From NCBI GenBank assembly GCA_963799395.1, contig CAWCWZ010000042.1, positions 7,681-71,680 on the forward strand: a stretch of DNA of 64,000 nt, in the 5' to 3' direction. Of the stretch, positions 1-10,160 are shown piece after piece; within the stretch, counting starts at the first letter, position 1; each line of letters begins with the position of its first letter. The notes beneath the pieces are model-generated. The model saw only the letters and a list, made by a program, of their open reading frames with translations, did not search any database and had not been told where the DNA came from. This DNA comes from Bog-752 sp963799395. Lineage in GTDB: Bacteria; Actinomycetota; Thermoleophilia; UBA2241. Position numbers and translations under genes: made by a program.

Positions 1-180
1 ACCGAGCGCTGGCTACGGCGGGGGACCCACCGCTCGACCAGGGAACTGGTCGCCTCGATCCGCACCTGGATCACGGGCTGGAACGACGACCCACGGCCGT
101 TCGTGTGGCACAAGACCGCCGACGAGATCCTCGAGAGCCTCGCGGCCTATTGCCAGCGAATCAACGACTCAGGACACTAG
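1..180 (+). mobile_element. IS630-family transposase, C-terminal fragment cut by window edge
   Basis: The reading frame is open from base 1 to a TAG at 178-180 and gives the last 59 residues of a transposase. The tail has the IS630/Tc1-mariner signature: an RxxTHRST-like stretch, then ITGWNDDPRPFVWHKTADEI and a final YCQRINDSGH. This is the end of the DDE catalytic domain; the catalytic residues themselves lie left of the window. IS630 elements insert at TA dinucleotides, but no terminal inverted repeat can be paired from this end alone. The two genes that follow have lower GC than the rest of the window, which fits a transferred segment. Whether the element is intact cannot be judged here. 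Confidence 0.8.
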
Positions 181-238
181 CCGCCCGTGGCTACACCGTC
201 ACCTGGTCAGTCGCTCTGGCTGAGTGCACCTCGACTTC

Positions 239-838
239 CTAGCGCACGGAGGACACTATGGCCTCAAGCCGTTGAACGTCGTCTGTCTGCTGGTCTGGCA
301 GGTAGAGTGTGTAGGCTAGATCCGACTCATTCCACACTGCCACGGGTCGCACGACGTGTCCGTCCGCTGCCCCGCTCTGCACCCCGCCCCTGACGATACA
401 CACATCACTACCGCCGATCGTCTCTCTCACCAGATGATCGGCCCCATCTCGAAACTCCGTAGCACTCACGAGTTTGGCGAAGGCATCGAGATCGTCCTGA
501 CCAGTGGTGGCGTGCAGCTCGACACCGCTCGAGTAGAGGATAGAAAGCCAGAAGTCCGCCGAGCCATCGGGCGCTGGGAAGAATAGAACCTTGGAGATCG
601 TCCCTGCGGTTGACTGTGGCAGTGGCACCTGCCTTCCAGCACGCGCAAGGGCGTCCGTCAGAGAGATGCCGGGCCAGGTGGGGTCTCGAAGTGGTTCCGT
701 AATCGGCGCGACAAGACCGGCGTCACCCGTGGCCTTTTCCGCCACAGACTGTCGGGGCGCAGCCCCGGACGAGCAGCCGCACAACAGCGCCGTGAGAAGC
801 AGAGCAACTACAAGCGCCGCCCCAAGCCGACGGCGCAT
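239..838 (-). CDS. Putative secreted lipoprotein, function unknown
   Basis: A 199-residue protein that I do not recognise. It starts at the ATG at 836-838, preceded by GGAGGTGAAGTG, a strong ribosome binding site. The N-terminus is MRRRL, a hydrophobic stretch, and then LLCGC, a lipobox placing the lipidated cysteine near residue 23, so the mature protein is expected on the outer face of the membrane. The rest is mixed alpha/beta without a family motif I can name. It begins 19 bases after the expected stop of the upstream exported protein and probably forms an operon with it. An indel in that upstream gene removes its stop, so the uncorrected frame runs through both genes as a false 484-residue fusion. 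Confidence 0.75.
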   Translation of the reverse strand: MRRRLGAALVVALLLTALLCGCSSGAAPRQSVAEKATGDAGLVAPITEPLRDPTWPGISLTDALARAGRQVPLPQSTAGTISKVLFFPAPDGSADFWLSILYSSGVELHATTGQDDLDAFAKLVSATEFRDGADHLVRETIGGSDVCIVRGGVQSGAADGHVVRPVAVWNESDLAYTLYLPDQQTDDVQRLEAIVSSVR

Positions 839-857
839 CACTTCACCTCCTCCACTT

Positions 858-1645
858 CTAGTTGTCGTGATCATCGCAGTAGACCCAGTGATTCGAATCG
901 CCGACGTGGTTGAACCTGAAGTAGTAAGCACCGTCTTGGCCGTTCGGACCCCGTTCCACCAGTAGTACCATGTGTAGCTGGAACCCTCCTGGGCCAATCT
1001 TCGCATGTACGTAATCGAGGCCCTGGCATCAACTGAGGTTAGGCTTCTCTCCTCCCCGACGGTTAGATAGCCGTACATGAAGTCGGTGTCGTACCACGAC
1101 ATAACGTAGTTGCCCGCGTAGTAGACATCCCAGGTGTGAAGCCCGCTGGTGTTAATCACGGAGACCCGGGTCCGCTCTCCCACCGGCAGTCCGTACTGAT
1201 AGTTGAACTGCTCCGCGTAGTAGACGCCTGCAACGACGTTCACACTGAAGAACCAAGGGTTATGGTTGGCGGGCAGACCCGAGGGCGGGTTCGACCCAGT
1301 TGCGGCATAGCCAGCCTCGACAAGGTAGTCATTTGGGTCCCCGGGAGCCCTGACGTATATCGAGTTCACTTTTGCGCCGCTGCTCGGACGAGCGTAGGCG
1401 TACACTTCGCCCCTGTTGCCGTAGGCGGTAAGCCACGAGCCGTCTGACCACGTGGCGACTCCGTTCGCCTGATACGCTAGCGCAAACGCAGGTGTTTCAC
1501 ACCAAGCAAGGAAGAGTAGCGCCAGGCCGCAGGCACACAGAACTTCAATCGTCGGCTTCCAGGCCAGAGTAGTCGTCGCGGGTCGCGGACCACCCACCGC
1601 GGCGATACCTGATCTGACCCCAGACTTGGCGGCAAAAACCTTCAT
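858..1645 (-). pseudogene. Exported aromatic-rich protein, frameshifted near its 3' end
   Basis: An unrecognised secreted protein of about 262 residues once one base is restored. It starts at the ATG at 1643-1645. Residues about 30-55 form a hydrophobic signal segment (LALLFLAW) followed by an Ala-rich cleavage area. The mature part is rich in Tyr and Trp and looks like an all-beta extracellular domain. The frame is open to WYYWWNG and then should continue as NGQDGAYYFRF and end in YCDDHDN at a TAG at 858-860, but a run of four C (949-952, plus strand) is one base short of what that needs. As written, the frame reads on into the next gene. It could be a sequencing error, a true mutation or a slippery homopolymer. 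GC is lower than in the surroundings. Confidence 0.65.
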
Positions 1646-1683
1646 AGAAAGCCTCGCCTGCCCCCCCGATGGGAAAACACAAT

Positions 1684-1712
1684 AGAATGACAATACGAAC
1701 TGGTCATGTCAA
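1684..1712 (-). promoter_or_regulatory. Candidate sigma-70 promoter for the exported-protein/lipoprotein pair
   Basis: On the minus strand a perfect -35 box TTGACA lies at 1707-1712. Seventeen bases further on is CATTCT, a weak -10 (three of six matches), in an AT-rich stretch that stands out from its surroundings. It would start transcription about 35-40 bases before the ATG at 1645. The -35 is convincing; the -10 choice is not. Confidence 0.4.
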
Positions 1713-1985
1713 GTGCCCGCATTGCCTCACCAGGAATGTACTCCAAAGCGATTCGTTGCCTCAGCCAAGAAAAGTACTCGAAGACTGCCGAGCCTGAACG
1801 CCGACAGACGGGCGCACGGGAGGGCGGCAACGGTGGCCCTGACGATGGCGGAGCGACGATCGATCACCGGAGAGCTGCCAATGCAGGCTGGAGGAGGCCC
1901 CCTGAAGCGCCGGGGAGCACCCGGCTAGCCGTTCGCCCTCCCCGCGCGGCGGGAACACTACCACTACCCCCGACCAAGGAGGAGC
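1713..1985. other. Gene-free spacer between divergent genes
   Basis: This spacer separates the island genes from the site-2 protease gene. Apart from the promoter at its left side and the protease ribosome binding site at its right end, I see no RNA gene, repeat or convincing coding frame. Confidence 0.5.
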
Positions 1986-3140
1986 ATGGGGTCCGGCTTC
2001 AAGATCGCACGGCTGTTCGGCATCGACATCTCCATCACGCCGAGCTGGCTCCTCATCTTCGCCCTGATCACATGGTCTGTGGCCACCCAGTGGTTCGAGC
2101 TCCAACCCTGGTCGACGGCCACGCTGTGGATCGTGTCCGTCGGCGCGGCGCTGCTGTTCTTCGTCTCGTTGCTCGCCCACGAGCTCGCCCACTCGTTCGT
2201 GGCGCGCGCCCAGGGCATTCCGGTGCGCGGCATCACGCTGTGGATGCTCGGCGGCGTCTCGACGATCGAATCCGAGGCCACGAGCCCGGGTCGCGAGGCC
2301 CTGCTGGCCGGCGTCGGACCCGTTTCGAGCCTCGTGATCGGCGTGGCGTGCTGGTACGGGGGCCACGCGATCGACACGTCGAGCATCGCCCGCGCCGTGC
2401 TCATCTATCTGGGCTTCATCAATCTCATCCTGGCTGCCTTCAACATGGTGCCGGGGTACCCCCTCGATGGCAGCAAGGTGCTCCACGCCGCGCTGTGGAA
2501 GGTCACCCACGACGCCCTCAAGGCCACGCGCCTGGCGACACGCATCGGCTATGCGGTCGGCGTCCTCATGATCCTCGCCGGCCTGGCCTCGCTGTTCGGG
2601 TTGAACACCGGCTTCAGCGGCTACATCAGCGGCATCTGGCTCGCGCTCATCGGCTGGTTCGTGTTGCAGGCCTCGCAGATGGCCGGCCGGCAGAGCCGCG
2701 CCGAGAGCACCCTGACCGGCGTCAGGGTGGGCGAGCTCATGTCGGTGCCCACGACGTGGATCCCCGGCGACATCACCCTGCGCAAGGCGGCCAACGACTA
2801 CTTCCTCGCCCTGAACGCCCGCTGCCTGCCGGTACAGGACGATCACGGCAACCTTCAGGGTTTGATCTGCCTCTCCGACCTGCAGCGCACCGACCAGAGC
2901 GTGTGGGGTGTCGAGCAGGTGCAGGATGTGATGACGAGCGCGGAGCGCCTGCAGACGATCGCCCCCGACGACTCGGCGGCGGCGGCGCTTCACCGCCTGG
3001 CCACGACCGACGTGGAGCAGCTCGCCGTCGTGCAGGACGGGCGGCTGCTCGGCTTCGTCGACCGCACGAGCGTGACCCGCTACCTGCAGACCGGCGGCCG
3101 CACGGCCGATCGCACGGCCGCCCACGGAGCCGGCCTCTAG
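1986..3140 (+). CDS. Site-2 protease family zinc metalloprotease (M50B) with CBS pair
   Basis: A 384-residue intramembrane protease. The HExxH zinc site is seen as HELAHSF near residue 60 within a transmembrane helix, and the third-ligand region is NMVPGYPLDGSKV near residues 155-168, as in the SpoIVFB/Rv2625 branch of peptidase family M50. About six hydrophobic segments fill residues 15-235. Two CBS motifs occupy about residues 245-375 and could bind adenine nucleotides to gate the protease. The start ATG follows AAGGAGGAGC, a strong ribosome binding site. It converges on the SpoIIE-type phosphatase gene, ending 4 bases inside that gene's last codons. The substrate cannot be read from the sequence; family members cleave membrane-bound anti-sigma factors or precursors. 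Confidence 0.9.
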   Translation: MGSGFKIARLFGIDISITPSWLLIFALITWSVATQWFELQPWSTATLWIVSVGAALLFFVSLLAHELAHSFVARAQGIPVRGITLWMLGGVSTIESEATSPGREALLAGVGPVSSLVIGVACWYGGHAIDTSSIARAVLIYLGFINLILAAFNMVPGYPLDGSKVLHAALWKVTHDALKATRLATRIGYAVGVLMILAGLASLFGLNTGFSGYISGIWLALIGWFVLQASQMAGRQSRAESTLTGVRVGELMSVPTTWIPGDITLRKAANDYFLALNARCLPVQDDHGNLQGLICLSDLQRTDQSVWGVEQVQDVMTSAERLQTIAPDDSAAAALHRLATTDVEQLAVVQDGRLLGFVDRTSVTRYLQTGGRTADRTAAHGAGL

Positions 3141-5787
3141 GGCAGCTTGACGACGACCACGGCCATGTCGTCGTCGGGAGTGCCGCCGGCGTAGCGCGCC
3201 GCCCGGCCCAGGAGCGACTCGGCGAGCTGCTGGGCGGGCTCGTCAAGATGGCGCCTGACGGTCTCGCGCAGGCCGCGTTCGCCGAGCATGTGGCCGCCGC
3301 GCCGCGCCTCGGTCAGGCCGTCCGTGTAGAGGATGATGGTCGCGTCTTCGGGCAGCACGCAGCGGTTGGTCGGGTACGTCTCGCCGGCGAACATGCTGAC
3401 GGGAAACCCGCCGGACTGGGCGATCGAGAACCGCCGGCGGCCGGCCAGCACGATCGGCCGGGGGTGACCGGCGACCGCGTACTCGAGGTTGCGGCGGTGC
3501 ACGTCGAGCAAGGCCAGCACGATCGTCGCGAAGGGCAGCTCCGGGTCCTGGGCGAGCAGAGCCGAGTTCAGGCGCGACAGGGCCTCGCCCGGCGAGCTCT
3601 CCTGGGCGTAGGCGCGCAGCGTGTAGCGCAGCAGCGCCGTCTCGACCGCCGCCTGCAGACCGCGGCCGCACACGTCGCCGACGGCGATCAGCACGCGGCC
3701 CGGCGCGAGCTGCAGGATGTCGTAGAAGTCGCCGCCGACCCGGGCGGCCCGCGCCGCCGCCTGGTACTTGACGCCGATCTCGGCGCCGGCCAGCAGAGGC
3801 GGCTCGACGAGCAGCGCCTGCTGGAAGGTCTCGGCGATCGCGTGTTCCCGCTGAAAGGCGTGCACGTTGCGCAGCGTGAGCGAGAGCTGGGCGGCCATGG
3901 TGGTCGCCAGGCGCCCGTCGTCGTCGCCGAACGAGCTCTGGCGCGAGCGCTGGAAGACGAGGGCAGCGAGGGCCTCGGGCCGGTCGCGCTTGAGCGGCAC
4001 GATGAGCGCGCGGCCGCGGACGAAGGCGCGTTCGGCGACCGACAGCTGATCGATGCCGTCGCCGATCTCGATCGCGCCGATCTCGGGTAGCGTGTCCCTG
4101 AGCACCGTGACGATGTTCTCCGCCGCCGCGGCGTCGGGGGCCGAGAAACCGTCGCGATCGTAGAACGCCTTCACGGCCACGACCTCGCCGTCGCGCACGG
4201 CGTAGGCGGCGATGTCGGCTTCGAGCAGGTCCGCCCCGGATTCGAGCACCTCGCGCACCACGCCGGCTTCGTCGCGTAGGCGCCCCAGCTTGAGCGAGAC
4301 CTGCTGCAACGTGCCGAGCTGGCCCGCCAGACGCTCGAGGCGCTCCGCGATCTCCCGCTGCGAGTCGTACAGATGGGCGTTGTCGAGCGCGAGCGCGGCG
4401 AACTGGCAGATCGCCTCGACGAGCTCGATGTCCTCGGGCGAGTACGTGCGTTGCGGGCTGTCGTCGAAGAGCTCGACCACGCCGATGACGCGATCGCGAG
4501 CCTTCAGCGGCACGCCCAGCTGGCTGGTCTTCGCGTTCTTGTGCAGCAGCCGGCGTTCAAGTTCGTTCAACGCCCGGTCGTCGGGGCTCAGGATCACGAC
4601 CGGCCGGCCGGTCGTGACGACACGCGCCGTCGTGGGGTAGTCCGCGAGCGACCAGAGACGGCCGATCACGTCGCCAAAGTCGAAGCGCCCGTCGTCGTAG
4701 CTCACGACGGTGCGCACCGCGTCGAGCCCCGGCTCGAGCACGTGGATGTCGCAGGCGCTCACTTCGAGCAGCGCGACGAGACGCTCGACCACGGCCTCGA
4801 TCACCGTGCGCGGCTCGAGGCTCGAGGCGAAGTCGAGACTCGATTCGACGACCAGCGACAGGTCGCGCTGCCGGGCGTCGAGCTCCGCGACCAGGCGAGC
4901 GTTCTCGACGGCCACGGCCACGTGACTGCCGACGCTCGCGGCAAACCGCACCTGTTCGCGCGAGAACGGCCCCGTCCCGTCGGGGCGGTTGAAGATCATC
5001 GCCCCCAGGCTCAAGTCGAACGCCCGCAGGGGCACGACGAGCACGCGCCGCAGCTCGAAATCGTGGAGGTACGACGGCGGCGTCAGGCCGCGCTCGGCAA
5101 ACCAGGCGGGCACGTCGTGGATCGACAGCACCTCGTTCTCTTCGAGCGCGTGGCGCAGCACGAGATGCGACTCGTACGGGTAGCACAGCTCGCGCGCATC
5201 CGCCTGGGCGCCGAACACCGCCTCGCCGCACCACGCGCCGTCGCGTACGACGAAGGCCACGCCGACGTCGGCTTCGAGCTCGCGGCCGACGCGGCGCACG
5301 ACGCTCTCGATGAGCGCGTGCGCCTCCCCCCGTCTGCTCGACTGGCTCACAATGTCGGCTTCGGCCTGGGCGAGCCGGGCGCGTGCCAGCGCCCGGCTCG
5401 ACACCTGGTCGAGCTCGACGAGCAGGTCGCAGAGCACGACCAAGCCGCCGCAGGCGACGATGAGCAGATAGAGGTAGACCAGATGCTGCGGTTCGGTGAA
5501 GACGTGCTGGATGCCCATCACCGTGGCGCTCAGCACGACGGCGCTGATGCCCGCGATGGCGATCGTCGTACGGCGCAGCGTCAGAGCGATGAACGCCAGC
5601 GGAATGATGTAAAACCGCCGGCGATCCACTCGGCCGAGGTGTGCATGTCGAACGCGAACACGCCGGCCATGACCGCCGCCGCCACCACCGTCGTGATCAC
5701 GTGGTGGCGCTGGAACCAGCGCATGAAGGCCAGCAGGCGCGGGTACCGCGGCTCGATCGGGTTCAAGGCGACTGTCTCGTTGGGCAT
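3137..5787 (-). CDS. Membrane-anchored multi-GAF PP2C (SpoIIE/RsbU-type) phosphatase, one frameshift
   Basis: About 883 residues after joining two frames. The first part starts at the ATG at 5785-5787 and gives membrane segments (VITTVVAAAVMAGVFAF). Translation must shift at a T run (5611-5614 on the plus strand, one base short) into IIPLAFIALTLRR and further helices. Next come three GAF-like sensor domains, each with VxVAVENAR- or ALALDNAHL-type ends, and then a C-terminal SpoIIE/RsbU phosphatase with VGGDFYDI, VGDVCGRG and the late DDDMAVVVV metal-binding motif. Such enzymes dephosphorylate anti-sigma-factor antagonists in partner-switching stress control. No anti-sigma factor or STAS gene lies nearby, so the target is unknown. 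GAF ligands cannot be inferred. Confidence 0.85.
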
Positions 5788-5885
5788 GGGGCCGCCAGTC
5801 GAGATTTGCTGGTGCGCCACGAGGCAGGCGACCTGCAGGGCGACCTGCAGGTGCGGCCGCCACCTTGAACAGCTTACGCCCCCGG

Positions 5886-6625
5886 TCAAGGACCCTTTGC
5901 CGGCTGAGGCGCGAAAGGACCTTGGGCGACTGCAGCTCACGCAGCGCGTCGCCGGCGATCCAGCGCGCGGCGCGAGCCCCCGGGTCTCCCCCTCGCGGCC
6001 CGCCGGCGCGCTCGTCGGCGGCGGCGCGGATGCGCCGCGCGCAGGCCACCGCCGCCGCATTGCACGCGGGGTCGCGCTTGCCGATGTTGCGCAGGGCCCA
6101 GTTGACCGCCTTCTTGACGAAGTTGCGCTCGTCGAACGCTTCGCGTTCGACGAGCGCCAGGAGCCCCAGAAACGCCTCGTCGGCGGCCGCCTTGTCGTGC
6201 ACGGCAAGACCGGCCATGAGGGCAAAGCCGCCGCGTTTGACGAACTCCTCAGGCCGTTCCGCCCACTCCACCGCCTTCGCCCAGGCCAGGGGGGTCTGGT
6301 CGAACAGGTCGGTGGTCACCTCGTCGCAGATGTCCCAGGAGTCGAAGTCGGCCGCCCAGCGCTCCATCTGGTCGCCGTCGACCCTGGCCGGCTCGTCGAC
6401 GAAGGCGGCCAGAAGGCGCGCCTCGTGGTTGCCCGTCCGCCACAGCTCGAGGGCGAGCTCGTGGTCTCGGCCGAGCCGCTTGGCGAGACGGCGCAGCTCG
6501 GTGACCGGCACCCCCCAGGCGTCGTCGACCTTGATGGCGTAGCGCGCCATGCCGGCGCGGTTGGCCTCGCTGCCTTGCGCGGCGATCTCGGCGAGGACCG
6601 CCGCCACGTCGGGGCGCTCACCCAT
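5886..6625 (-). CDS. AlkD-like DNA alkylation repair / HEAT-repeat protein
   Basis: A HEAT-like repeat protein of about 246 residues from the ATG at 6623-6625. Motifs typical of the small AlkD family are visible: MARYAIKVDDAWGV, LLAAFVDEP, WDICDEVTTDLF, and FVKKAVNWALRNIGKRD followed by the ARWIAGDALREL end. Family members excise or bind alkylated bases such as 3- and 7-methylpurines without flipping them. The written frame has no stop here and runs into the next gene. One extra base near 5890-5897 would give a normal family C-terminus ending at a TGA at 5886-5888. That frameshift is my inference; the gene identity is firmer than its end. It is followed by the GAF/SpoIIE gene about 100 bases downstream. 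Confidence 0.75.
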
Positions 6626-6633
6626 GCGCCGGC

Positions 6634-7984
6634 CTACGGAGCCTTCATGGCGGGGTCGTCGGCGCGCCAGGCGCGCCAGGCCGTCAGGGCGGCGGCGCGA
6701 CGACCGGCTTGCCGCGGCGCCGTGAGCCAGCGGCTCAGGGCGCGAGCGTAGACGATGGCGTGGTCGAGCACGCGGATCTGGTGGGCCGTCAGCGCGTATC
6801 CGTCGCGCCAGGTGACCAGGCGGCCCCGCAGCGCACGGGCGCGAGCGGCCGCCCCCGGCCGCGGAGCGGCGATCGGCGCCGCGGGTGAGATCACGACAGC
6901 GGTCAGCCGGGCGAGCTCTCGACGCACGGCCACGAGGTCGCCGGGCATCGGGGTCGATCTCGGCATGATCTCCACCGGCCCGCCGGATCGCAGGCCCGAC
7001 GACCAGTGCCGGGCGAAACCCGTGAAGATGACGAGAGCCGCGAAGGCGAGCCCCACAATGCCAATGACCACACCGATCCTCGGCACGGGCGGGCGGCTGC
7101 GCGACGCCGACGGGCCGGCCGCCGCCTCGGTCGCGGCCGGCGAGCTGCCCCGCCACCACGAGGGGAAGGCGATGGTCGAGGCGCCCGACGGGGCCCAGCG
7201 GGGCGCCTGGGGTGGTGGCGTGACGGCCGGCAGAGCGTCGCGCGGCCCCGCGCCCGAGATTGCCGAATCCACACGAAAGTCGGAGCCCAGGACCTGATCG
7301 AACCCGGCAGGGACGGTCACGCGGGCGGCCGGCGCTCGCGAGAGCTCGCGCTGACGCTCGCGGGCCCTGGCCGCCGCGTGTGCGACCGCGCCCGGCAGCT
7401 CATGAATGCCAGACGCGCCTCGGCCCGCGACTCGCGCCCAGGCGCTCGACGGCGACGCGGCCGACGACGAGGCGCCCGATGATACGCCCGATGACGACGC
7501 ACTCCATGGCCGCGCACTCGGCGAGCGGCGCGCCGCCCCTTGCGAGGCCGCGGGCGCGGAACGACCCGTCGACACGCGCGCGGCAGCAGACGTCGAGCCC
7601 CCCGCCGAGACGCGCGCGCCGCCGGCGACGGCCACCGCCGCGGCAGCCGCGGCGGCCGCCCGCACGGGCCGTCGCGGAAGGCGGCTCGACCAGCGTAGTC
7701 CGAGCCCATCGACGGAGATCTGCGAAGGCGGCGGGCCGACCGGCGCGGGAGCGCTGACGCGGGCCGGCCGGCTGGGCGCCGCGGCGCCCAGCCGGCCGGC
7801 CCGCTCGCTCGGCCGTCGAACCGGCCGACCCGTCGACCGCGACGTCGGCGGCGGCGTCGACCGCCGCGTCGACCGGGGCGGCGGCGCCGCGCCGGACCGT
7901 GAAGCCGCACACCGCGCACACGCCGTCGGCGTCGTCGATCATGTGTCCGCACGATGGGCAGCCGACCGGCTCGGGCATCGCCAT
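6634..7984 (-). CDS. Zinc-ribbon protein with Ala/Pro/Ser-rich linker and one membrane helix, frame disrupted at a palindrome
   Basis: About 449 residues if two frames are joined. The ATG at 7984 opens MAMPEPVGCPSCGHMI and CAVCGF, a CxxC...CxxC zinc ribbon in residues 8-30. A low-complexity Ala/Val/Asp/Ser-rich linker follows. The C-terminal frame has a transmembrane helix (IGVVIGIVGLAFAALVIF) and a basic helical tail ending at the stop at 6634. The frame switch falls inside a 46-base perfect palindrome at 7759-7804. Function unknown. The architecture of cytosolic zinc ribbon, flexible linker, membrane helix and outer domain is repeated by the protein at 36,657-37,755. It ends 8 bases before the AlkD-like start and starts 11 bases after the solute-binding protein ends, so co-transcription is likely. 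Confidence 0.6.
7759..7804. repeat. 46-base perfect palindrome inside a coding sequence
   Basis: Bases 7759-7781 are the exact reverse complement of 7782-7804, with no spacer. It is GC-only apart from two central-flank T/A positions. It coincides with the point where the zinc-ribbon gene changes reading frame, so it may be a true cruciform-forming repeat or an assembly or polymerase artefact. Confidence 0.85.
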
Positions 7985-7995
7985 CCCCCCGGGCG

Positions 7996-9782
7996 TCAGT
8001 CCTCTTCGGCCGCGGCCGCCGGCGCCGCAGCACCAGGACGACGACGATCGCCGCGACGATCACGACCGCCGCGACGGCGACGATCAGCGCCGTGTTGCCC
8101 GAACCGCCGCCGGCCGCCGCGGTCTTGGGCTTCAGGTTCAGGTACGAGCCGATGAAGCCCTCGGTGTTGAAGGCCGGCCCGCGGCCGTTGAACATCTGCT
8201 GCCAGCCCGTCCACTTGGCGGTGTTGTAGGCCTCGAGGTACTCGGGGTAGGTGAGCGGGATCCAGGGCGTCTGCTGGTACATGATCTGCTGCATCTGCCA
8301 GGTCGGCGTCTGGCGCGCCTGCGGGTCGATGGTCGACGCCTGCACGTTGTTCAGCGCGTCGTACTGGGCGTTCGACCAGAAGGGCTCGTCGAGGCTGCCG
8401 ATCTGCGGGGTCGTGAAGCACACCAGGGTCTGGCCGGGGTCGAAGTAGCCCGTCCAGTTCCACACGACGAGGTCGTAGTCGGGCGCCCAGGCGGATCCGT
8501 GGGCGTTGTAGATGTCGGAGGTGAGGGTGCCGGGGTCGACCACCGAGAAGGTGATCTTCAGGCCGAGGTTGTCGAGCCAGCCGGCGATCAGTTTGGCTTC
8601 GCTCTGTTCCTGGGAGCTGTCGGTCGACGAGTACAGCCGCAGTTTGATCGGGTTGCCCTTCTTGTCGAGACGCACCCCGTTCTTGAGCGGGTAGCCGGCC
8701 TGGGTGAGGAGCTGGCTCGCCTTGGCCGGATCGAACGTGTAGGCCTGGTCGGCCGGCGGCTGCCAGTGGTAGTCGGGGTCCTTCCAGATGCCGGGCGGGA
8801 TGATCGTGGTGGCCGGCTGGGCGTAGGTCTGGTAGGCGACACTGGCGAGCTGTGACTTGTTGACCGCGTAGTTCAGGGCGTAGCGGAACTTCGGGTCGCG
8901 CAGCACCGGGTTGCCGAGCGAGCTCGACTTGTTGTAGCAGTTGAACTCGAGGTAGTTCCAGTTGTAGTAGGAGTACGCCACCGCCTTGTAGGAGGGGTCG
9001 GACTTGAGGGCCGAGAACTGTGCCTGCGGCAGGCCCCAGGCGGCGTCGATGTTGCCGTTCTTCAGGTCGGTGACCATGGTGTCGGCGTCCTGGTAGACCT
9101 CGAAGTAGATGTCGGTGACGGCCGGCTTGGGGCCCCAGTAGTCGGGGTTGCGCACCATGTGGATGTAGCTGCCCTTCTTGAAAGCGACCGTCTGGAAGGG
9201 GCCGCTGTGCTGCCAGATGTGCTGAGGGATGATCGGCACCCACATGCTCTCGAGGTCGGCCTTGGGATGGCTGCAGACGATCCGCACGGTGGTCGGGTCG
9301 AGAGCGACGGCGCTCTTGATGCCGTACGTCGAGTTGGTGAAGTTCGCCATCTGGTTCTTGACGATGTAGTTGAAGGTGAAGGCGACGTCGGCGGCGGTCA
9401 GCGGCACACCGTCCTGCCACTTGACGCCCGAACGGATCTTGATCGTCCAGGTCAGGCCGTCGGCCGAGATGCCGCCGTTGGCCCTGGTCGGGAACTGGCT
9501 CGCGAGGTCGAGCGTCGGCTGGTTGCGGTCGCCGTAGCCGAACAGCAGGTCGTAGTTCAGGGCCCAGATCTCGTAGGTCTCGTTCTGGTAGCCGATGAAC
9601 GGGTTGAGGTTGTCGGGCTCCTCGGTCCAGCCGATCCGCAGGGTCACGCTGCCGGCGCCGGGCGACGGCGAGGCGCTCGAACCAAAGGCCGTCGCCAGGC
9701 CCCACACCAGGCCGCCCGCGAGCAGCGCGACCATCGCCAGAAGCGCGAACCGGCGGGTGCCGGCCATGAGCCTGCGTTCCAT
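7996..9782 (-). CDS. ABC transporter substrate-binding protein, family 5 (peptide/nickel type), C-terminally anchored
   Basis: About 595 residues. The ATG at 9780-9782 follows GAAGGGGGAC. It has an N-terminal signal (RRFALLAMVALLAGGL) but no lipobox cysteine. The mature part has family 5 (DppA/OppA) features: TLRIGWTEEPDNLNPF near the N-terminus, WTIKIRSGVKWQDG, then NPDYWGPKPAVTDIYF and RYALNYAVNKSQL. The C-terminus carries a Gly-rich linker and a transmembrane helix (ALIVAVAAVVIVAAIVVVLV) followed by arginines, so the protein is probably held by this helix and not by a lipid. A one-base deficit near 8013-8020 shifts the last residues; the restored end AAAEED stops at 7996-7998. No permease or ATPase gene is adjacent, so the transport partner is unknown. 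Confidence 0.85.
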
Positions 9783-10160
9783 GTAGTCCCCCTTCGTGTC
9801 GTGGCGCCAGTCCGTGCCCACGCGCCTGGACCCGCGGCCACCTCTCGCTCGCGACACTATCGCCTACCGCACGGGGCCAGCGCAAGACTGCCCTGAGTCG
9901 AGTCCCCCGGGGGCGTCCCTCGATCCAAGCCGCTTCCCCGCGCCGTCGCCATCTTCTGGTGGAAGAAAAGCCCGGCGAAAGGTCGGCCGACATGGTCGCG
10001 TGCGAAGACGACTTGCTCCCCAGCGAGCGCGAGATGCAGCTGGCGCTGAGCCGCGCGCTGGCGGAGCAGGCCGGGCGCCTCCTCGGGAGTATCCAGGACG
10101 CCTGCCAAAGACGGCTGGCGCCGCGGCCGCACATCGTGGCGAGGTAGCGCCGCTCTGGCG
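9783..10160. other. Gene-poor spacer with one weak small ORF
   Basis: This spacer lies upstream of the solute-binding protein gene and downstream of the TolB-like gene. A GTG-started 62-codon frame on the plus strand (9959-10147) has plausible codon composition and could encode a small helical protein, but no ribosome binding site or family motif supports it. Otherwise I see nothing. Confidence 0.3.

Noticed and set aside
239..1693. A single 484-residue secreted protein
   Set aside because: A lipobox start with a strong ribosome site lies in the middle, and the first half regains a sensible end and stop with one base added.
3137..7159. A single 1340-residue minus-strand protein
   Set aside because: It joins the out-of-frame tail of the zinc-ribbon gene, an AlkD-like protein and the GAF/SpoIIE protein through indels. 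Each part has its own start and family length.
9959..10147. Small GTG-started plus-strand protein of 62 residues
   Set aside because: Plausible composition but no ribosome binding site, no family match and a hairpin right after it. Kept only as a note in the spacer entry.
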